DNA of 49,230 nucleotides from an uncultured Pseudomonadota bacterium (GTDB taxonomy: Bacteria > Myxococcota_A > Bradymonadia > Bradymonadales > Bradymonadaceae), in the NCBI GenBank assembly GCA_950059285.1, contig CATLTV010000013.1:1-49230 (forward strand), written 5' to 3'. The notes beneath the pieces are model-generated. The model did no database searches, had not been told where the DNA came from, and saw only the letters and a program-made list of their open reading frames with translations. Positions 1-8,970 of this stretch are shown in pieces. Numbering within the stretch: position 1 is the stretch's first letter; each line of letters begins with the position of its first letter. A program made the position numbers and the translations under genes.

Positions 1-29
1 GGGGGCAAAAATCGAAGATTTTTGCCCCC
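1..29. terminator. Inverted repeat at the left window edge
   Basis: A perfect 13-bp stem (1-13 with 17-29) closes a GAA loop. The arms are G-rich outside and A/T-rich inside. It may continue left of the window. It lies about 205 nt beyond the thiolase stop and so probably ends a unit entering from the left, or the thiolase operon itself. Positions 30-234 show no gene. Confidence 0.6.
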
Positions 30-234
30 GCGCTCCCCGTCGCTTTCGTCCTTACATCTTGATTACGCTCAAGAGCGTGATGGAGAAGGAGTTGTTGGAA
101 GAAGAGCGAAGGAGAAAGGATTGAAGTTCAAGGAGTGAAAACCAAGAAATGTAGCCGTGTTACCTTCTGTTTTTGCGACACCGAAATTCAACCTTTACAC
201 AAGCTTTTCCCGACAGATCCTTCTTGATCACGCT

Positions 235-1431
235 CTAGGCGCGTTCAACAATCATCGCGCTCCCTACACCTGCACCACCAGCCACGGCGACAAGTCCAAG
301 ACGTTTATCTTGACGCTCCAGCTCATCAAGTACAGAGGCCACAAGCATGGTCCCTGTGGCTCCCATGGCATGGCCCAGAGCAATTGTGCCGCCATTGACA
401 TTGACTCTGTCAGCGTCCACTCCAAGCTCGCGAATAAAGGCGAGCGTGGGGGCGGCAAAGGCTTCATTAACTTCGATAAGATCGATGTCGCTTACGCTCA
501 GGTTGGCGCGTTCAAGTGCTTTTTTGGTTGCAGGAATGCTTCCTGTCAACATCTCTACAGGGTCAACACTTGCAGTGGCCCAGGAGAGAACCTTGCCGCG
601 TGGTGTGAGGTCATCTCCTCTATGTGTACCCAGAATGGCCATGGCAGCACCATCTGCAAGCGCAGGTGAGTTTCCTCTGTGGTGCATCGCCTTTACATCA
701 TCAAGCGCGTCAAAACGTTCGATGGCCCAGGCATGTGAGCGCTCATCCATAAAGAGAGGTTTCATCGCTTCAAAGGCATCCGCACTGCTCCCCTCTCGGA
801 TCAACTCCTCCTGGTCAAATGTCGTATCAACGCCCTCCACATGTATGGGCACAATACTTCGCGCAAAATAACCTTCTTTTTGTGCGCGAGCTGCCTTGTG
901 ATGTGAGCTTGCTGCCCACTCATCAAGTTCACGACGCGTAAATCCACGCTGTGTTGCGACCACATCCGCGGCAAATCCCATCTGGACAAAGCGTGTCTTC
1001 TGGGCCACCTCGGGATCAGCAAACCACGCGCCCTTGTCACTAAAGATCGGGACGCGTGACATGGACTCAATGCCCCCTGCGAGCATCAGGTGTCCGCCCA
1101 TGCCCGATGTGAGCTGGCCTGCGGCCATCAGAATGCTATCAAGCCCCGAGGTGCAGAGCCTGTTCAATGTGACACCGGGGATCCTCGCATCAAGACCTGC
1201 ATAAAGTGCTGATACTTTTGCTAAATTTGTACCTTGATCGCGCGTTTGCGTGACGCAACCAAGAATAAGATCTTCAACATCAGCAAGATTAAAACCTCGG
1301 GCATCAAGCGCCGAGTAGAGCTGGCTCAGTAGCTCCACAGGCTTTACCGTGGAGAGTCCACCACCTTCTCTTCCCTTGCCGCGCGCTGTGCGAACGACAT
1401 CATAAATGTAGACTTCTTGTGCTGTAGTCAT
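235..1431 (-). CDS. Thiolase (acetyl-CoA C-acyltransferase family) lacking the second catalytic Cys
   Basis: This 398-aa protein has normal thiolase length and is expected to make or cleave beta-ketoacyl-CoA. The nucleophilic cysteine is visible in NRLCTSGLDS (C93), the NEAF motif is present, and the catalytic histidine is in GHAMGATG (H354). The C-terminal motif that normally reads CxxGGxG reads VAGGAGVGSAM, so the general acid/base cysteine is replaced by alanine (A384). The fold should be intact, but classical Claisen chemistry may be impaired or changed. It is the last gene of a three-gene minus-strand operon, 14 nt after the carotenoid oxygenase. SCP2-type thiolases and other divergent clades are alternatives. 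The family call is firm; the exact reaction is unknown. Confidence 0.9.
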   Translation of the reverse strand: MTTAQEVYIYDVVRTARGKGREGGGLSTVKPVELLSQLYSALDARGFNLADVEDLILGCVTQTRDQGTNLAKVSALYAGLDARIPGVTLNRLCTSGLDSILMAAGQLTSGMGGHLMLAGGIESMSRVPIFSDKGAWFADPEVAQKTRFVQMGFAADVVATQRGFTRRELDEWAASSHHKAARAQKEGYFARSIVPIHVEGVDTTFDQEELIREGSSADAFEAMKPLFMDERSHAWAIERFDALDDVKAMHHRGNSPALADGAAMAILGTHRGDDLTPRGKVLSWATASVDPVEMLTGSIPATKKALERANLSVSDIDLIEVNEAFAAPTLAFIRELGVDADRVNVNGGTIALGHAMGATGTMLVASVLDELERQDKRLGLVAVAGGAGVGSAMIVERA

Positions 1432-1445
1432 GTCAGTTCCTTTGC

Positions 1446-2873
1446 TCAGGTAAGCTCATCACCTGGGACCCATGCTGCATGGAATCCCATCGGGACACGT
1501 TGAGGTAAGAGGACACGCGCCACAGGGCCAGCCTCAAGATTTTGGGCATCAAGAATGACCACTTCCGATTGGTTTTCACGCTCATCGTGTACAAAACTCA
1601 CGAGATAACCATCATCCTCGACATCATCTTTGGCGCCCACACGTCGTGCCAGCGGAGCTTCAGAACCTCGGCGTCCCTCACCAAACCAGAAACGCTGATG
1701 CTGATCCCCCTGGAGGTCATATTTAAAAATACCATCAAAGAAGAGCGTGGGTTCATCGGACAGGTGTACGTTGTACGCATAGCGTGATTTGTAACCTGTG
1801 AAATTATCATTAATCGTTGGAAATTCCGTGTTTGCGTCGTCCAGCGGGCGTTCTTTTGTCTCGCCAGTTTTCATGTTGAAGCGCCACTCGTAGAGGTGGG
1901 CATCAAGGCGTAAAAAGGCGAGCATTTTGCCAAGTGGTTTGTTGTCATAACTTGTGGGTTCGGGGTCTTTGACACGACAGGCAATCAGGACAACCTCGTC
2001 ACCTTCTTCCCAGGCGTTGACGACGTGATACACATAACAGGGGTCTGCTTCAAACCACTTGAGACTTTGCATATCTCCTCGGCGTGGCAAAATACCAAAA
2101 CGCGAGGGAATGTCAGGGTGGAAGTTGACCTTGTAGCGCCCTGCTTTGAGCGCCTCGGGGTCAGCAAAGAGCGATAAGTCCATAAGAATGGCATAGTTTT
2201 CAGTGATCGCCATATCGTGGGGCTGTCGTGGTCCAGGCACTTCAATGGGTGCAGTGTGCACGAGGTCACCCGTGTGATCCACGACACCATAAGAGAGGTA
2301 AGGTGCCTTGAAGAAGCTCTGGTCAAAGAAGAATGCCTCGCCCGTCTTGCGGTCGACCTTGGCGTGTGCAGAGACGTTGAGCTTGAGCTTTCCATGGAAG
2401 TCATCCGCACCAATGGTTTCAAGTGTGCGTGGGTCCATGCGGTAGGGCTGACCTGCAAGATACCACAGCGCCATGAGCTGCCCGTTGTGGAAGATGACAT
2501 CTGTGTTGGACGTATCCTTGATAGGCATGCTCCTCGGGTTGTGAATTGCAGGTTCCATCAATCCTCGCCAGAGCCCCTTTTCTGCCTCGCTCTCCATCTC
2601 ATAGGCTTTGGTTCTGACGTACCTGTTGCGATAACTTGCCTTGCCATCCTCAAAGTGAACGGCGTGAAGCATGCCATCACCATCAAACCAGTGATGACGC
2701 CCCTCTGGCGTATGACGTGGGTTAGGCCCGTTACGGACATACACGCCATGAAGATCGGCAGGGATTTCCCCGATGACTTTCAGGTTGCTCTCTGTGATTT
2801 CATCTTTAACAGGAGCATAAGAGCCTGTTAAATAAGGGTTTTGTTCGTGTTCAAAGTTAATCTTGATACTCAT
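1446..2873 (-). CDS. Carotenoid oxygenase (RPE65/CCD family)
   Basis: This 475-aa protein has the usual length of bacterial carotenoid or stilbene cleavage dioxygenases, non-haem Fe(II) enzymes with a seven-bladed propeller. The four iron-binding histidines can be assigned: H170 (NVSAHAKVD), H219 (RQPHDMAI), H283 (VYHVVNAW) and H465 (MGFHAAWVP). The family N-terminal signature VRNGPNP and the FDGDGMLH segment are also present. There is no signal peptide, so it should be cytoplasmic. It starts 3 nt after the hydrolase stop codon and the two are probably translationally coupled. Substrate (carotenoid, apocarotenoid or stilbene) cannot be read from the sequence. The neighbouring thiolase and hydrolase suggest that cleavage products are processed further. 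Confidence 0.93.
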   Translation of the reverse strand: MSIKINFEHEQNPYLTGSYAPVKDEITESNLKVIGEIPADLHGVYVRNGPNPRHTPEGRHHWFDGDGMLHAVHFEDGKASYRNRYVRTKAYEMESEAEKGLWRGLMEPAIHNPRSMPIKDTSNTDVIFHNGQLMALWYLAGQPYRMDPRTLETIGADDFHGKLKLNVSAHAKVDRKTGEAFFFDQSFFKAPYLSYGVVDHTGDLVHTAPIEVPGPRQPHDMAITENYAILMDLSLFADPEALKAGRYKVNFHPDIPSRFGILPRRGDMQSLKWFEADPCYVYHVVNAWEEGDEVVLIACRVKDPEPTSYDNKPLGKMLAFLRLDAHLYEWRFNMKTGETKERPLDDANTEFPTINDNFTGYKSRYAYNVHLSDEPTLFFDGIFKYDLQGDQHQRFWFGEGRRGSEAPLARRVGAKDDVEDDGYLVSFVHDERENQSEVVILDAQNLEAGPVARVLLPQRVPMGFHAAWVPGDELT

Positions 2874-2876
2874 AAC

Positions 2877-3773
2877 CTATCCTTCCTGACCCCTTGAGGG
2901 CATATGTGTGTTAAACCATTGGAGTGCGTGCTCAAGCAAGCGTTCAAGACCTGGTCCTGCGTAGACATCCTTGTGTTTGATGCCTTCCAGCACGACGAGT
3001 TTTCTGGGCTCACGAGCCTTTGCAAAGTAGCTCTTACCTTCATTCACGGGGACGAGCAGATCGGCGTCCACATAGATCCACATGGCAGCGCGTGGTGAGA
3101 TGAGGTGGGCGTAGTTTTCAGGCTTGAATTCGACGATATCAAGCATGGACTCGAAGGTAATTTCAGGTCGCCACTCGGGATGTTCTTCAGCGAGTTGATT
3201 GAGGTCTGCTTCCATCTCGGGATCGCGGCTCATCATGCGAGGGACAGAGATATAATCAAGTTCTCCTGTGGTGACAAAGCGTTGTCGTTTTTTGCGGACC
3301 TTGTCCATGAATTTGTCAAAGCCATCTCCGTGGCGAAACTGCCGTTCGCAATCGGCAGGGCCTGCTGTGCCGACGACACATTTGACGCGTGTATCCAGAG
3401 CCGCAGCGACAGTGGCGATGCCACAACCAAAGCTTGTGCCATAGAGTCCAATGTTTTGACTGTCCACCTGAGGAAGGCTTGTGAGGTATGTGACCGCGTT
3501 TCTGGCGTCGGTGACCTGAGCCATGGGAATGAGTCTTTGGCGAGGTTCGCCACCGCTTTTACCAAAGTATCGGTAATCGAAGGTGAGCGTAATATAGCCT
3601 GCTTCTCTGAAGCGTTGTGCGTAGACAGGAAACCAGATTTCTTTGATGATCGAAAATCCATGACAGAAGATGACCGCAGGTCGCTGTTCGCCTTCTTTAT
3701 AATCGTCTGGCAGGCCAAGAATGCCAGAGACAGGTATGCCTTCACTGTAGAATGTGACCTGTTGCTCGCTCAT
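2877..3773 (-). CDS. Alpha/beta hydrolase
   Basis: This 298-aa serine hydrolase carries an oxyanion-region CHGF segment, the nucleophile elbow YGTSFGCG (S114), a likely acid in VDADLLVP and the histidine in GIKHKDVY (H267). It resembles the bacterial DLH/acyl-peptidase-like cytosolic hydrolases; the substrate is unknown. It is the first gene of the minus-strand operon leading into the carotenoid oxygenase and thiolase. The start is supported by a GGAGT motif upstream on the minus strand. The promoter must lie between 3774 and the hairpin at 3911. Confidence 0.87.
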   Translation of the reverse strand: MSEQQVTFYSEGIPVSGILGLPDDYKEGEQRPAVIFCHGFSIIKEIWFPVYAQRFREAGYITLTFDYRYFGKSGGEPRQRLIPMAQVTDARNAVTYLTSLPQVDSQNIGLYGTSFGCGIATVAAALDTRVKCVVGTAGPADCERQFRHGDGFDKFMDKVRKKRQRFVTTGELDYISVPRMMSRDPEMEADLNQLAEEHPEWRPEITFESMLDIVEFKPENYAHLISPRAAMWIYVDADLLVPVNEGKSYFAKAREPRKLVVLEGIKHKDVYAGPGLERLLEHALQWFNTHMPSRGQEG

Positions 3774-3910
3774 GTGGATGACTCCATGCAGTGTTGAAAT
3801 GATTACACCATGTGAGTGTACCTGGAATGTGGCAACACGTGGTGTGAATGACGACGAGGGAGGGTGATACTACTGCAATTGAAGAATTCTTTCATCCTTG
3901 ATTCAGAGGA

Positions 3911-3980
3911 GACAAAAAAAGAGGAAGAGGGGCGGCCATTTGACTTGTCAAATGGCCGCCCCTCTTCCTCTTTTTTTGTC
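3911..3980 (-). terminator. Long perfect hairpin after the M15-like peptidase gene
   Basis: The 34-bp arms 3911-3944 and 3947-3980 are exact reverse complements separated by TT. Each arm has an A/T tract outside, a purine-rich middle and a GC-rich inner block. It lies 35 nt past the stop of the minus-strand peptidase gene and before the minus-strand hydrolase operon, so it fits a terminator for the former. It is far longer than an ordinary intrinsic terminator. Confidence 0.85.
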
Positions 3981-4015
3981 CTAAGATGTTGATAATAATG
4001 ATGATTTATCAACTA

Positions 4016-5773
4016 TTATCGACAACTGCTGTGAGGATAGCTTGCTTCGCCAGCGCCTGGTGTACCACACATCCAGTTGCCATCATCACATTCGGCCCAG
4101 CGGCAGGTTCCGCCACACGCGCTGTAGCTCATCTGTACCCATTCACCGTGTGTAATGTTGCGGCCCATGGTCTTGCTCCAGCACGAGTCACCAGCAGGTT
4201 CCTGAGGAGCTGCGCCACAGTCAGTGTGACCGAACTTCTCGTATTCGCAGGAGCTTTCAGGTGTACAGGTCCAGCTACCATCATCACAAGCAGCCCACTG
4301 GCAGGTGCCAGTACCACCACAGGAGTTGTAGTTCATCTGGACGCAAGCGCCATGAGGGACATCCTGTCCAAGTGTGCGGCTCTGGCAGCTTGCACCTGTT
4401 GGGCGAGGAGTGCCTGTACCAGGATCTGTATCCATACCGGGATCTGGTGTGGGCTCGGGATCAGGCGTAGGCTCGGGATCAGGCGTAGGCTCGGGATCTG
4501 GTGTAGGAGCAGGAGCACATGTGGCAGCGGCGTGTTTTTCGCCGTCACACTGAGCGACATCAGTACAGCTCCATGCGCCCTGATTGGTACACTCGGCCCA
4601 TTGACATTCGCTACCACCACATGCGGCGTAAGGCATCTGGACGCACTCACCCGCAGGAATAGCTTGGTTCAAGGTGCGGCTCCAGCAGGTCACGCTGCCA
4701 GGTTGTGTGGTAGAACCGCCACGGAACCATGAGGTGCGCTCGTTTGCACCATCATTGGAGAGCTCAATGTGGAGGTGATCATGGTGGGGGTGAGGACCAG
4801 TATATGCGCGGTGCTTGTCGCCAGAGCGAGAAGCGTTCCAGGAGGTACGGTCCCAGATGAAGTACTGGACACCGAGAGCCTCGGCGTTTTCAATCAGCCA
4901 GTTGGCAATCGGATCGCCAAGGTCGTTATCAGCCTGACCGTTGTGAAGTGGCACAAAGAGGTCAATGGCTTTACCCGTACCGTGCATAGAGGTCTGGCTG
5001 CGGTTGGCTGTGTTTTGACGGCAAGAGTAACCGCCATAGCTGCGTGCACCTGCGAAGTTTGCCTTGAGGTAGTCACCCAGTTTTTTGGTGCCTGAGAGGA
5101 AGTGTCCACCACAGTTACGTCCACCATTCCAGGATGGAGCACCGTTGTAGGGGACGCTCTGATTACGACCAGCAGCAATAACGTTTGTAGGTGGAATGTA
5201 ACGGCCTGCGCGTGAGATTTCGAGGCGAATGACATCGTCATCAAGCCCGGTCATCTGGTCATCAAGGTTTGGATCCCAGTCATCATCAAAGTAGAGGTGA
5301 CCTTCTGGATCAGCGGTCTGCACAAACTCTGCACGGATGAACTCGATGTTGTCAGGTACACCATCAAAGCGCACGTGAATTGCTTTTGCCATCTGAGTCA
5401 GGCCAATGTTTGCATCGGCGTGGTCTGATTCAGGGTTCTCAAAGCTCATTGGCTTGTATTCGCTCAATGTGCCATCGAGTTCTTCCACGGCGTAAGACAT
5501 GGCGGGAATTTCTGTGGCGGCAAAGTTGAACAACACACCCATGAAGGATTGCTCAGGTGCAAAGACAAGCTCACCATTTTGCAACATCCCCTGAAGCTCT
5601 TGATTATCCATGACGTAGACCACTTCACCATGCTGATGTGTGGCAACATCTTCAACGATGGCAGGGTCTTCATAGGTTTCAAACTGACCCTCTGCATTAC
5701 ATCCAGTAAACACGGTGGTCATACAGGCCATGGAAACCAGAGCTGCATAGAGTTCAGTACGAGACAGGTTCAT
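4016..5773 (-). CDS. Lipoprotein peptidase, M15-like, with three Cys-rich C-terminal repeats
   Basis: This 585-aa exported protein starts with a type II signal peptide (lipobox FTGC, lipid Cys25). Residues about 205-340 form a D-Ala-D-Ala carboxypeptidase-like (M15/VanY-type) domain with the zinc motif H264-x6-D271 in SMHGTGKAIDLF and a second histidine cluster HHDHLHIEL (H333/H335). A Pro/Glu/Asp linker of repeated PEPTPD units follows. Three related modules of about 45 aa are each built on a CxSRTL...VQM.Y.aCGG.CqWAxC pattern; one lies before the linker and two after. They are probably disulfide-bonded surface or cell-wall binding modules. Likely role: peptidoglycan trimming of self or prey. 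It is flanked by long hairpins on both sides and looks monocistronic. Confidence 0.85.
   Translation of the reverse strand: MNLSRTELYAALVSMACMTTVFTGCNAEGQFETYEDPAIVEDVATHQHGEVVYVMDNQELQGMLQNGELVFAPEQSFMGVLFNFAATEIPAMSYAVEELDGTLSEYKPMSFENPESDHADANIGLTQMAKAIHVRFDGVPDNIEFIRAEFVQTADPEGHLYFDDDWDPNLDDQMTGLDDDVIRLEISRAGRYIPPTNVIAAGRNQSVPYNGAPSWNGGRNCGGHFLSGTKKLGDYLKANFAGARSYGGYSCRQNTANRSQTSMHGTGKAIDLFVPLHNGQADNDLGDPIANWLIENAEALGVQYFIWDRTSWNASRSGDKHRAYTGPHPHHDHLHIELSNDGANERTSWFRGGSTTQPGSVTCWSRTLNQAIPAGECVQMPYAACGGSECQWAECTNQGAWSCTDVAQCDGEKHAAATCAPAPTPDPEPTPDPEPTPDPEPTPDPGMDTDPGTGTPRPTGASCQSRTLGQDVPHGACVQMNYNSCGGTGTCQWAACDDGSWTCTPESSCEYEKFGHTDCGAAPQEPAGDSCWSKTMGRNITHGEWVQMSYSACGGTCRWAECDDGNWMCGTPGAGEASYPHSSCR
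4438..4507 (-). repeat. 18-bp tandem repeat encoding a PEPTPD linker
   Basis: About four near-identical 18-bp units lie inside the peptidase gene and encode the Pro/Asp/Glu spacer between Cys-rich modules. The repeat is in frame, so unit number could vary without breaking the gene. Confidence 0.8.
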
Positions 5774-6174
5774 CGAGTTCTCCTTTGGGTGTCGATTCTC
5801 AGGTGAAGTATATCGAGCCGATTAATTGATTCGTTGGTGCTACAGTTTTCTTGAACTGCGCGGTCAGTATAACTCAACTACAAGAGTTGTACCACTTCAT
5901 TGCAGAATCTTTGTCTGTATATTTTTAATCATTAAAATCAATAACTTAAGCATCAAGGTCTATATGAGGCTCTTGAGCAGGAGAGGAAGTGATGCAAAAA
6001 TGTCTCGTAATTACGAGACATTTTTGCATCACTTCCTCTCCTGCTCCTGTGCTCAGGCTGATTTTGTAAATCATGTGATCAGCTCCTTGTTTTGGAGTTC
6101 TATGCAATATGCTATGTTCATGCCTCCAAATCAGGCAGTTGGCTTGTTAGATTTGCTGAAAAGCAGGAGTTTTT
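5774..6174. other. Divergent intergenic region
   Basis: This 401-nt region lies between the starts of the peptidase gene (minus) and the ion-transport operon (plus). It must hold both promoters. Its only conspicuous element is the 72-nt palindrome at 5975-6046. Open frames crossing it have no family resemblance. Confidence 0.7.
5975..6046. repeat. Long perfect palindrome between divergent genes
   Basis: The arms 5975-6010 and 6011-6046 are exact reverse complements (36 bp, no spacer). The element sits about 200 nt upstream of one start and 130 nt upstream of the other, so neither neighbour needs it as a terminator. It could insulate the two promoters, end an unrecognised short transcript, or act as cruciform DNA. 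Confidence 0.85.
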
Positions 6175-7515
6175 GTGCAAACAACCTTGATCCTGGGTGC
6201 CTTCCTCGTGGGCGCACTCATCCTCGGACGTTATCTCTCTCACATCGCAAGATTCTCATCGTTCACTGTGACGGGAGGCATTTACGTCCTGCTCGGACTT
6301 ATCCTTGGACCCACCATATCAGGTGTGATGAGCACACATAACCTCGATGCGTTGACTCCTCTTGTGAGTCTCCTGCTCGGTGTATTTGGTTTTGGCCTCG
6401 GTTTGAGCGCTCAAAATCGCCTCTCATCCTGGCAGCTCTCCTTTACAGGCGTCCTCTACTGGTTTGTGGTCGCCTCTTTTGTTGGCGTCTCCTTCTGGCT
6501 GCTTGCCACATTTACACCCTGGTTTCCCACGCTCACCATTGGTCTTTGCCTCACCCTCGCGGCGCTTGCCTGCGCTGGAAGCGTGCATCAACTCGATGTG
6601 TTGACCGCCGCCTGGCATGCCAAGAAAGAGGTCATGAACAGGCTCATCACCTTTGCCTTGCTCGGTGAACTTGTCGCCGTGCTCGCTTTTGGTTTTAACG
6701 CGTCGTTTCTTCGTAGCTCCACGCTTGTGGTTGAAGGTGTGCGCCAGCTCACCACCATCGAATGGCTCTTTGCCAGCGCTGTCATCGGTGCACTGTTTGG
6801 CCTCCTGTTCAGCACATTTGTGGGCGATGAAGAAAACCAACCCAAACTCTTTTTGACCAGCGTGGGCTCCATCCTCTTTGCCAGCGGTATCGCCGTGGGC
6901 CTTGATGTCTCTCCCATGTTTGTGAACCTCATTGTCGGCATCGTGGTGGGCCTGTCCTCCTCACACGCAGATAGTTTACGCGATGCTGCCGAGCGCCTGG
7001 TACACCCTGCGAGCGTCCTGCTTCTTGTGCTCGCAGGTGCGCTCTGGGAACCTCAGTGGAACCTTGAACTTCTGCTCTGTGTCATCCTGTACCTCGTCTT
7101 CCGTGCGCTTGCCCTCTTTATCGCCAACGTCTCCATGACAGGTTTTCAACAGCACTCTGACTTGCGAAAAATCTTTGGTCCTGGACTTGCCCTTCAAGGC
7201 ACCTTCAGCATGGCGCTCGTACTCGACTTTGAGCAACATCAACCTGACACCGCACAGTTCATCCTCAGCATCATGATCATCGCCTTCCTCATCGAAGGTC
7301 TTGTCTCCCCCATCTTCTTACGACGCGCCTTGCTTGATATCGGAGCCATCTCCGCATGGGTTAATGACTACGATGAGACTCAAAAGAAAAAACCTGCATC
7401 CACAACATCAGCACATGCTGAAGACCCCTCCTCGGAGGAGTCCACTCCTCTGATCTGGAACACGCCCCCCAGTGAACTGGAAGTTCTGGATTTAAGCCGC
7501 GCTGAAGAAAGCTAA
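6175..7515 (+). CDS. CPA2-type cation/proton antiporter-like membrane protein
   Basis: This 446-aa protein is largely hydrophobic, with roughly a dozen predicted membrane segments and a short charged cytoplasmic tail rich in Glu/Ser. Segment order and motifs such as GGIYVLLGLILGP and GPGLALQGTFSMALVLDF resemble the Kef/NhaA-like sodium/proton exchanger superfamily. The start is GTG, supported by AGGAG six bases upstream (6165-6169). It opens the seven-gene ion-homeostasis operon and is followed 49 nt later by trkA. A K+/H+ or Na+/H+ exchange role is inferred from family and context; the ion is not known. Confidence 0.8.
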   Translation: MQTTLILGAFLVGALILGRYLSHIARFSSFTVTGGIYVLLGLILGPTISGVMSTHNLDALTPLVSLLLGVFGFGLGLSAQNRLSSWQLSFTGVLYWFVVASFVGVSFWLLATFTPWFPTLTIGLCLTLAALACAGSVHQLDVLTAAWHAKKEVMNRLITFALLGELVAVLAFGFNASFLRSSTLVVEGVRQLTTIEWLFASAVIGALFGLLFSTFVGDEENQPKLFLTSVGSILFASGIAVGLDVSPMFVNLIVGIVVGLSSSHADSLRDAAERLVHPASVLLLVLAGALWEPQWNLELLLCVILYLVFRALALFIANVSMTGFQQHSDLRKIFGPGLALQGTFSMALVLDFEQHQPDTAQFILSIMIIAFLIEGLVSPIFLRRALLDIGAISAWVNDYDETQKKKPASTTSAHAEDPSSEESTPLIWNTPPSELEVLDLSRAEES

Positions 7516-7564
7516 TTCACCACACAAGATTCATTTCTGTTGACCTCAAACAACCTGATTTTTT

Positions 7565-8902
7565 ATGAAAACTGTTATCATTGGTGCGTCAGAAGTCGCT
7601 GTTATTCTTGCTAAAATGCTCTCTAGCAACATGCATGATGTCACGATCATACATAATGAAGACCGCGATCTTCGTCACCTCTACGAGCTCGACCTTCAGA
7701 TTATCGAAGGTGATGCCACACATCGCGCCTTGCTCAAACAAGCGGCCGTCTCACAAGCCACACTTGTGGCGAGCGTCTCGCACAATGCCTCATACAACTT
7801 GGTGTCAAGCGCGCTCGCCAGTGAGCTTGGCGCACAGATCTCCATCGCTGTTGTGGAAGACCCCGGATTCTTCTCCACAAGCGCTGCTGTCGAATATGAC
7901 GTTCTTGGGGTTGAAGCAGTGTTAAACACTGCTCGCCTGGCTGGTCAGGAGATCATGAAACGCATTCGTAAAATCGACCTCGACTTCGTGGTCAACCTTG
8001 TGGGCGCATCCATCCAGGTTCTGCTTGTGCCCATTCGACGACTGAACAAGGTTCCTTCGCAGGCACCCTCCGAACTCAGTCTTCCCCACGGTACATTTGT
8101 GCCTGCGGTGCTTCGCGATGGTGATCTCATCGCGGCACAGGAAGTACATTCGCTTGATATCGATGACCAGTTGATGGTCGTGGGTACACCTGCATTGATT
8201 TCAAGCGCCTTGCACAAGCTTGGTGTACCAAGTTCACGAGGCCGTGTGATGATTGTGGGCGGAAGCTCAGCAGGTGCACAGCTTGCTCGCCGCCTCTCTC
8301 GTGAAGGACGTCGCGTTCAGCTTATTGAAGCGTCCGAGCGTCGTGCAGTTGAACTTGCCGAGGATCTTGAGTCCGTCACCATTCTTAATGCAGATGGCTC
8401 CAACCTCGCGTTGCTTGAAGAACTTGAGGTCCAGGATGTCGAATACATGATCACTGCCACGAGCGACGATGAGCTCAACCTGACCACAGCCCTGATGTCC
8501 AAACAGCTTGGCACCATGCATGCCTTTGCACTCATGAACCGCGCTGGCTATGGCGCAATCTACGAGCGCCTTGGTGTTAATGGTGTTGTATCTCGTGATG
8601 ATACGCTCTCCAAAAATATCATGACCATCGCGGATGTGGACCGCAGCGATGAAAATGAAACGATCAAGGGTTCGCATCATGTGCTGGAGATCTGGCGAGC
8701 ACCCTCGAATATGAAGGAAAACTTCAGCCTGAATGCGCTGAACTTGCCGCCGCAGGCGATATTGTTGGGGATTGTGCGTAGAGCACAGGCACTTCAACCT
8801 GGTCAAACCGAGGCGATTCGACCTCGTGATTCGCTGGTCTTTGCTGTACCTCAATCTCAAATTAAAGCCTTGCGCCGCGTCCTGTCAAAATTCTCTAATT
8901 GA
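7565..8902 (+). CDS. trkA: TrkA-type K+ channel regulatory subunit (two RCK units)
   Basis: This 445-aa cytoplasmic protein has two RCK_N-RCK_C repeats, as in classical TrkA, which gates the TrkH pore by nucleotide binding. The first Rossmann motif is VIIGASEVAVILA and the second, near residue 222, is VMIVGGSSAGAQLA. The first lacks the usual third glycine (Ala instead), so nucleotide binding in that half may be altered. Acidic residues that normally contact the ribose follow each motif. It lies 68 nt before trkH, the normal partner order. No convincing Shine-Dalgarno is visible ahead of the ATG. Confidence 0.93.
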   Translation: MKTVIIGASEVAVILAKMLSSNMHDVTIIHNEDRDLRHLYELDLQIIEGDATHRALLKQAAVSQATLVASVSHNASYNLVSSALASELGAQISIAVVEDPGFFSTSAAVEYDVLGVEAVLNTARLAGQEIMKRIRKIDLDFVVNLVGASIQVLLVPIRRLNKVPSQAPSELSLPHGTFVPAVLRDGDLIAAQEVHSLDIDDQLMVVGTPALISSALHKLGVPSSRGRVMIVGGSSAGAQLARRLSREGRRVQLIEASERRAVELAEDLESVTILNADGSNLALLEELEVQDVEYMITATSDDELNLTTALMSKQLGTMHAFALMNRAGYGAIYERLGVNGVVSRDDTLSKNIMTIADVDRSDENETIKGSHHVLEIWRAPSNMKENFSLNALNLPPQAILLGIVRRAQALQPGQTEAIRPRDSLVFAVPQSQIKALRRVLSKFSN

Positions 8903-8970
8903 TTGATTAATAAAAGTTTTTAACTCAATAATTTCCGAGTAGCACTCTTCATTTCTGGAGGCTCTTTACC

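Noticed and set aside
4438-4507. Possible CRISPR-like or regulatory tandem repeat
   Set aside because: It is in frame and encodes a Pro/Glu/Asp linker; there are no spacers.
5826-6341. 171-aa open frame across the palindrome at 5975-6046
   Set aside because: It overlaps the well-supported antiporter gene, includes a perfect palindrome and has no recognisable domain or ribosome binding site.
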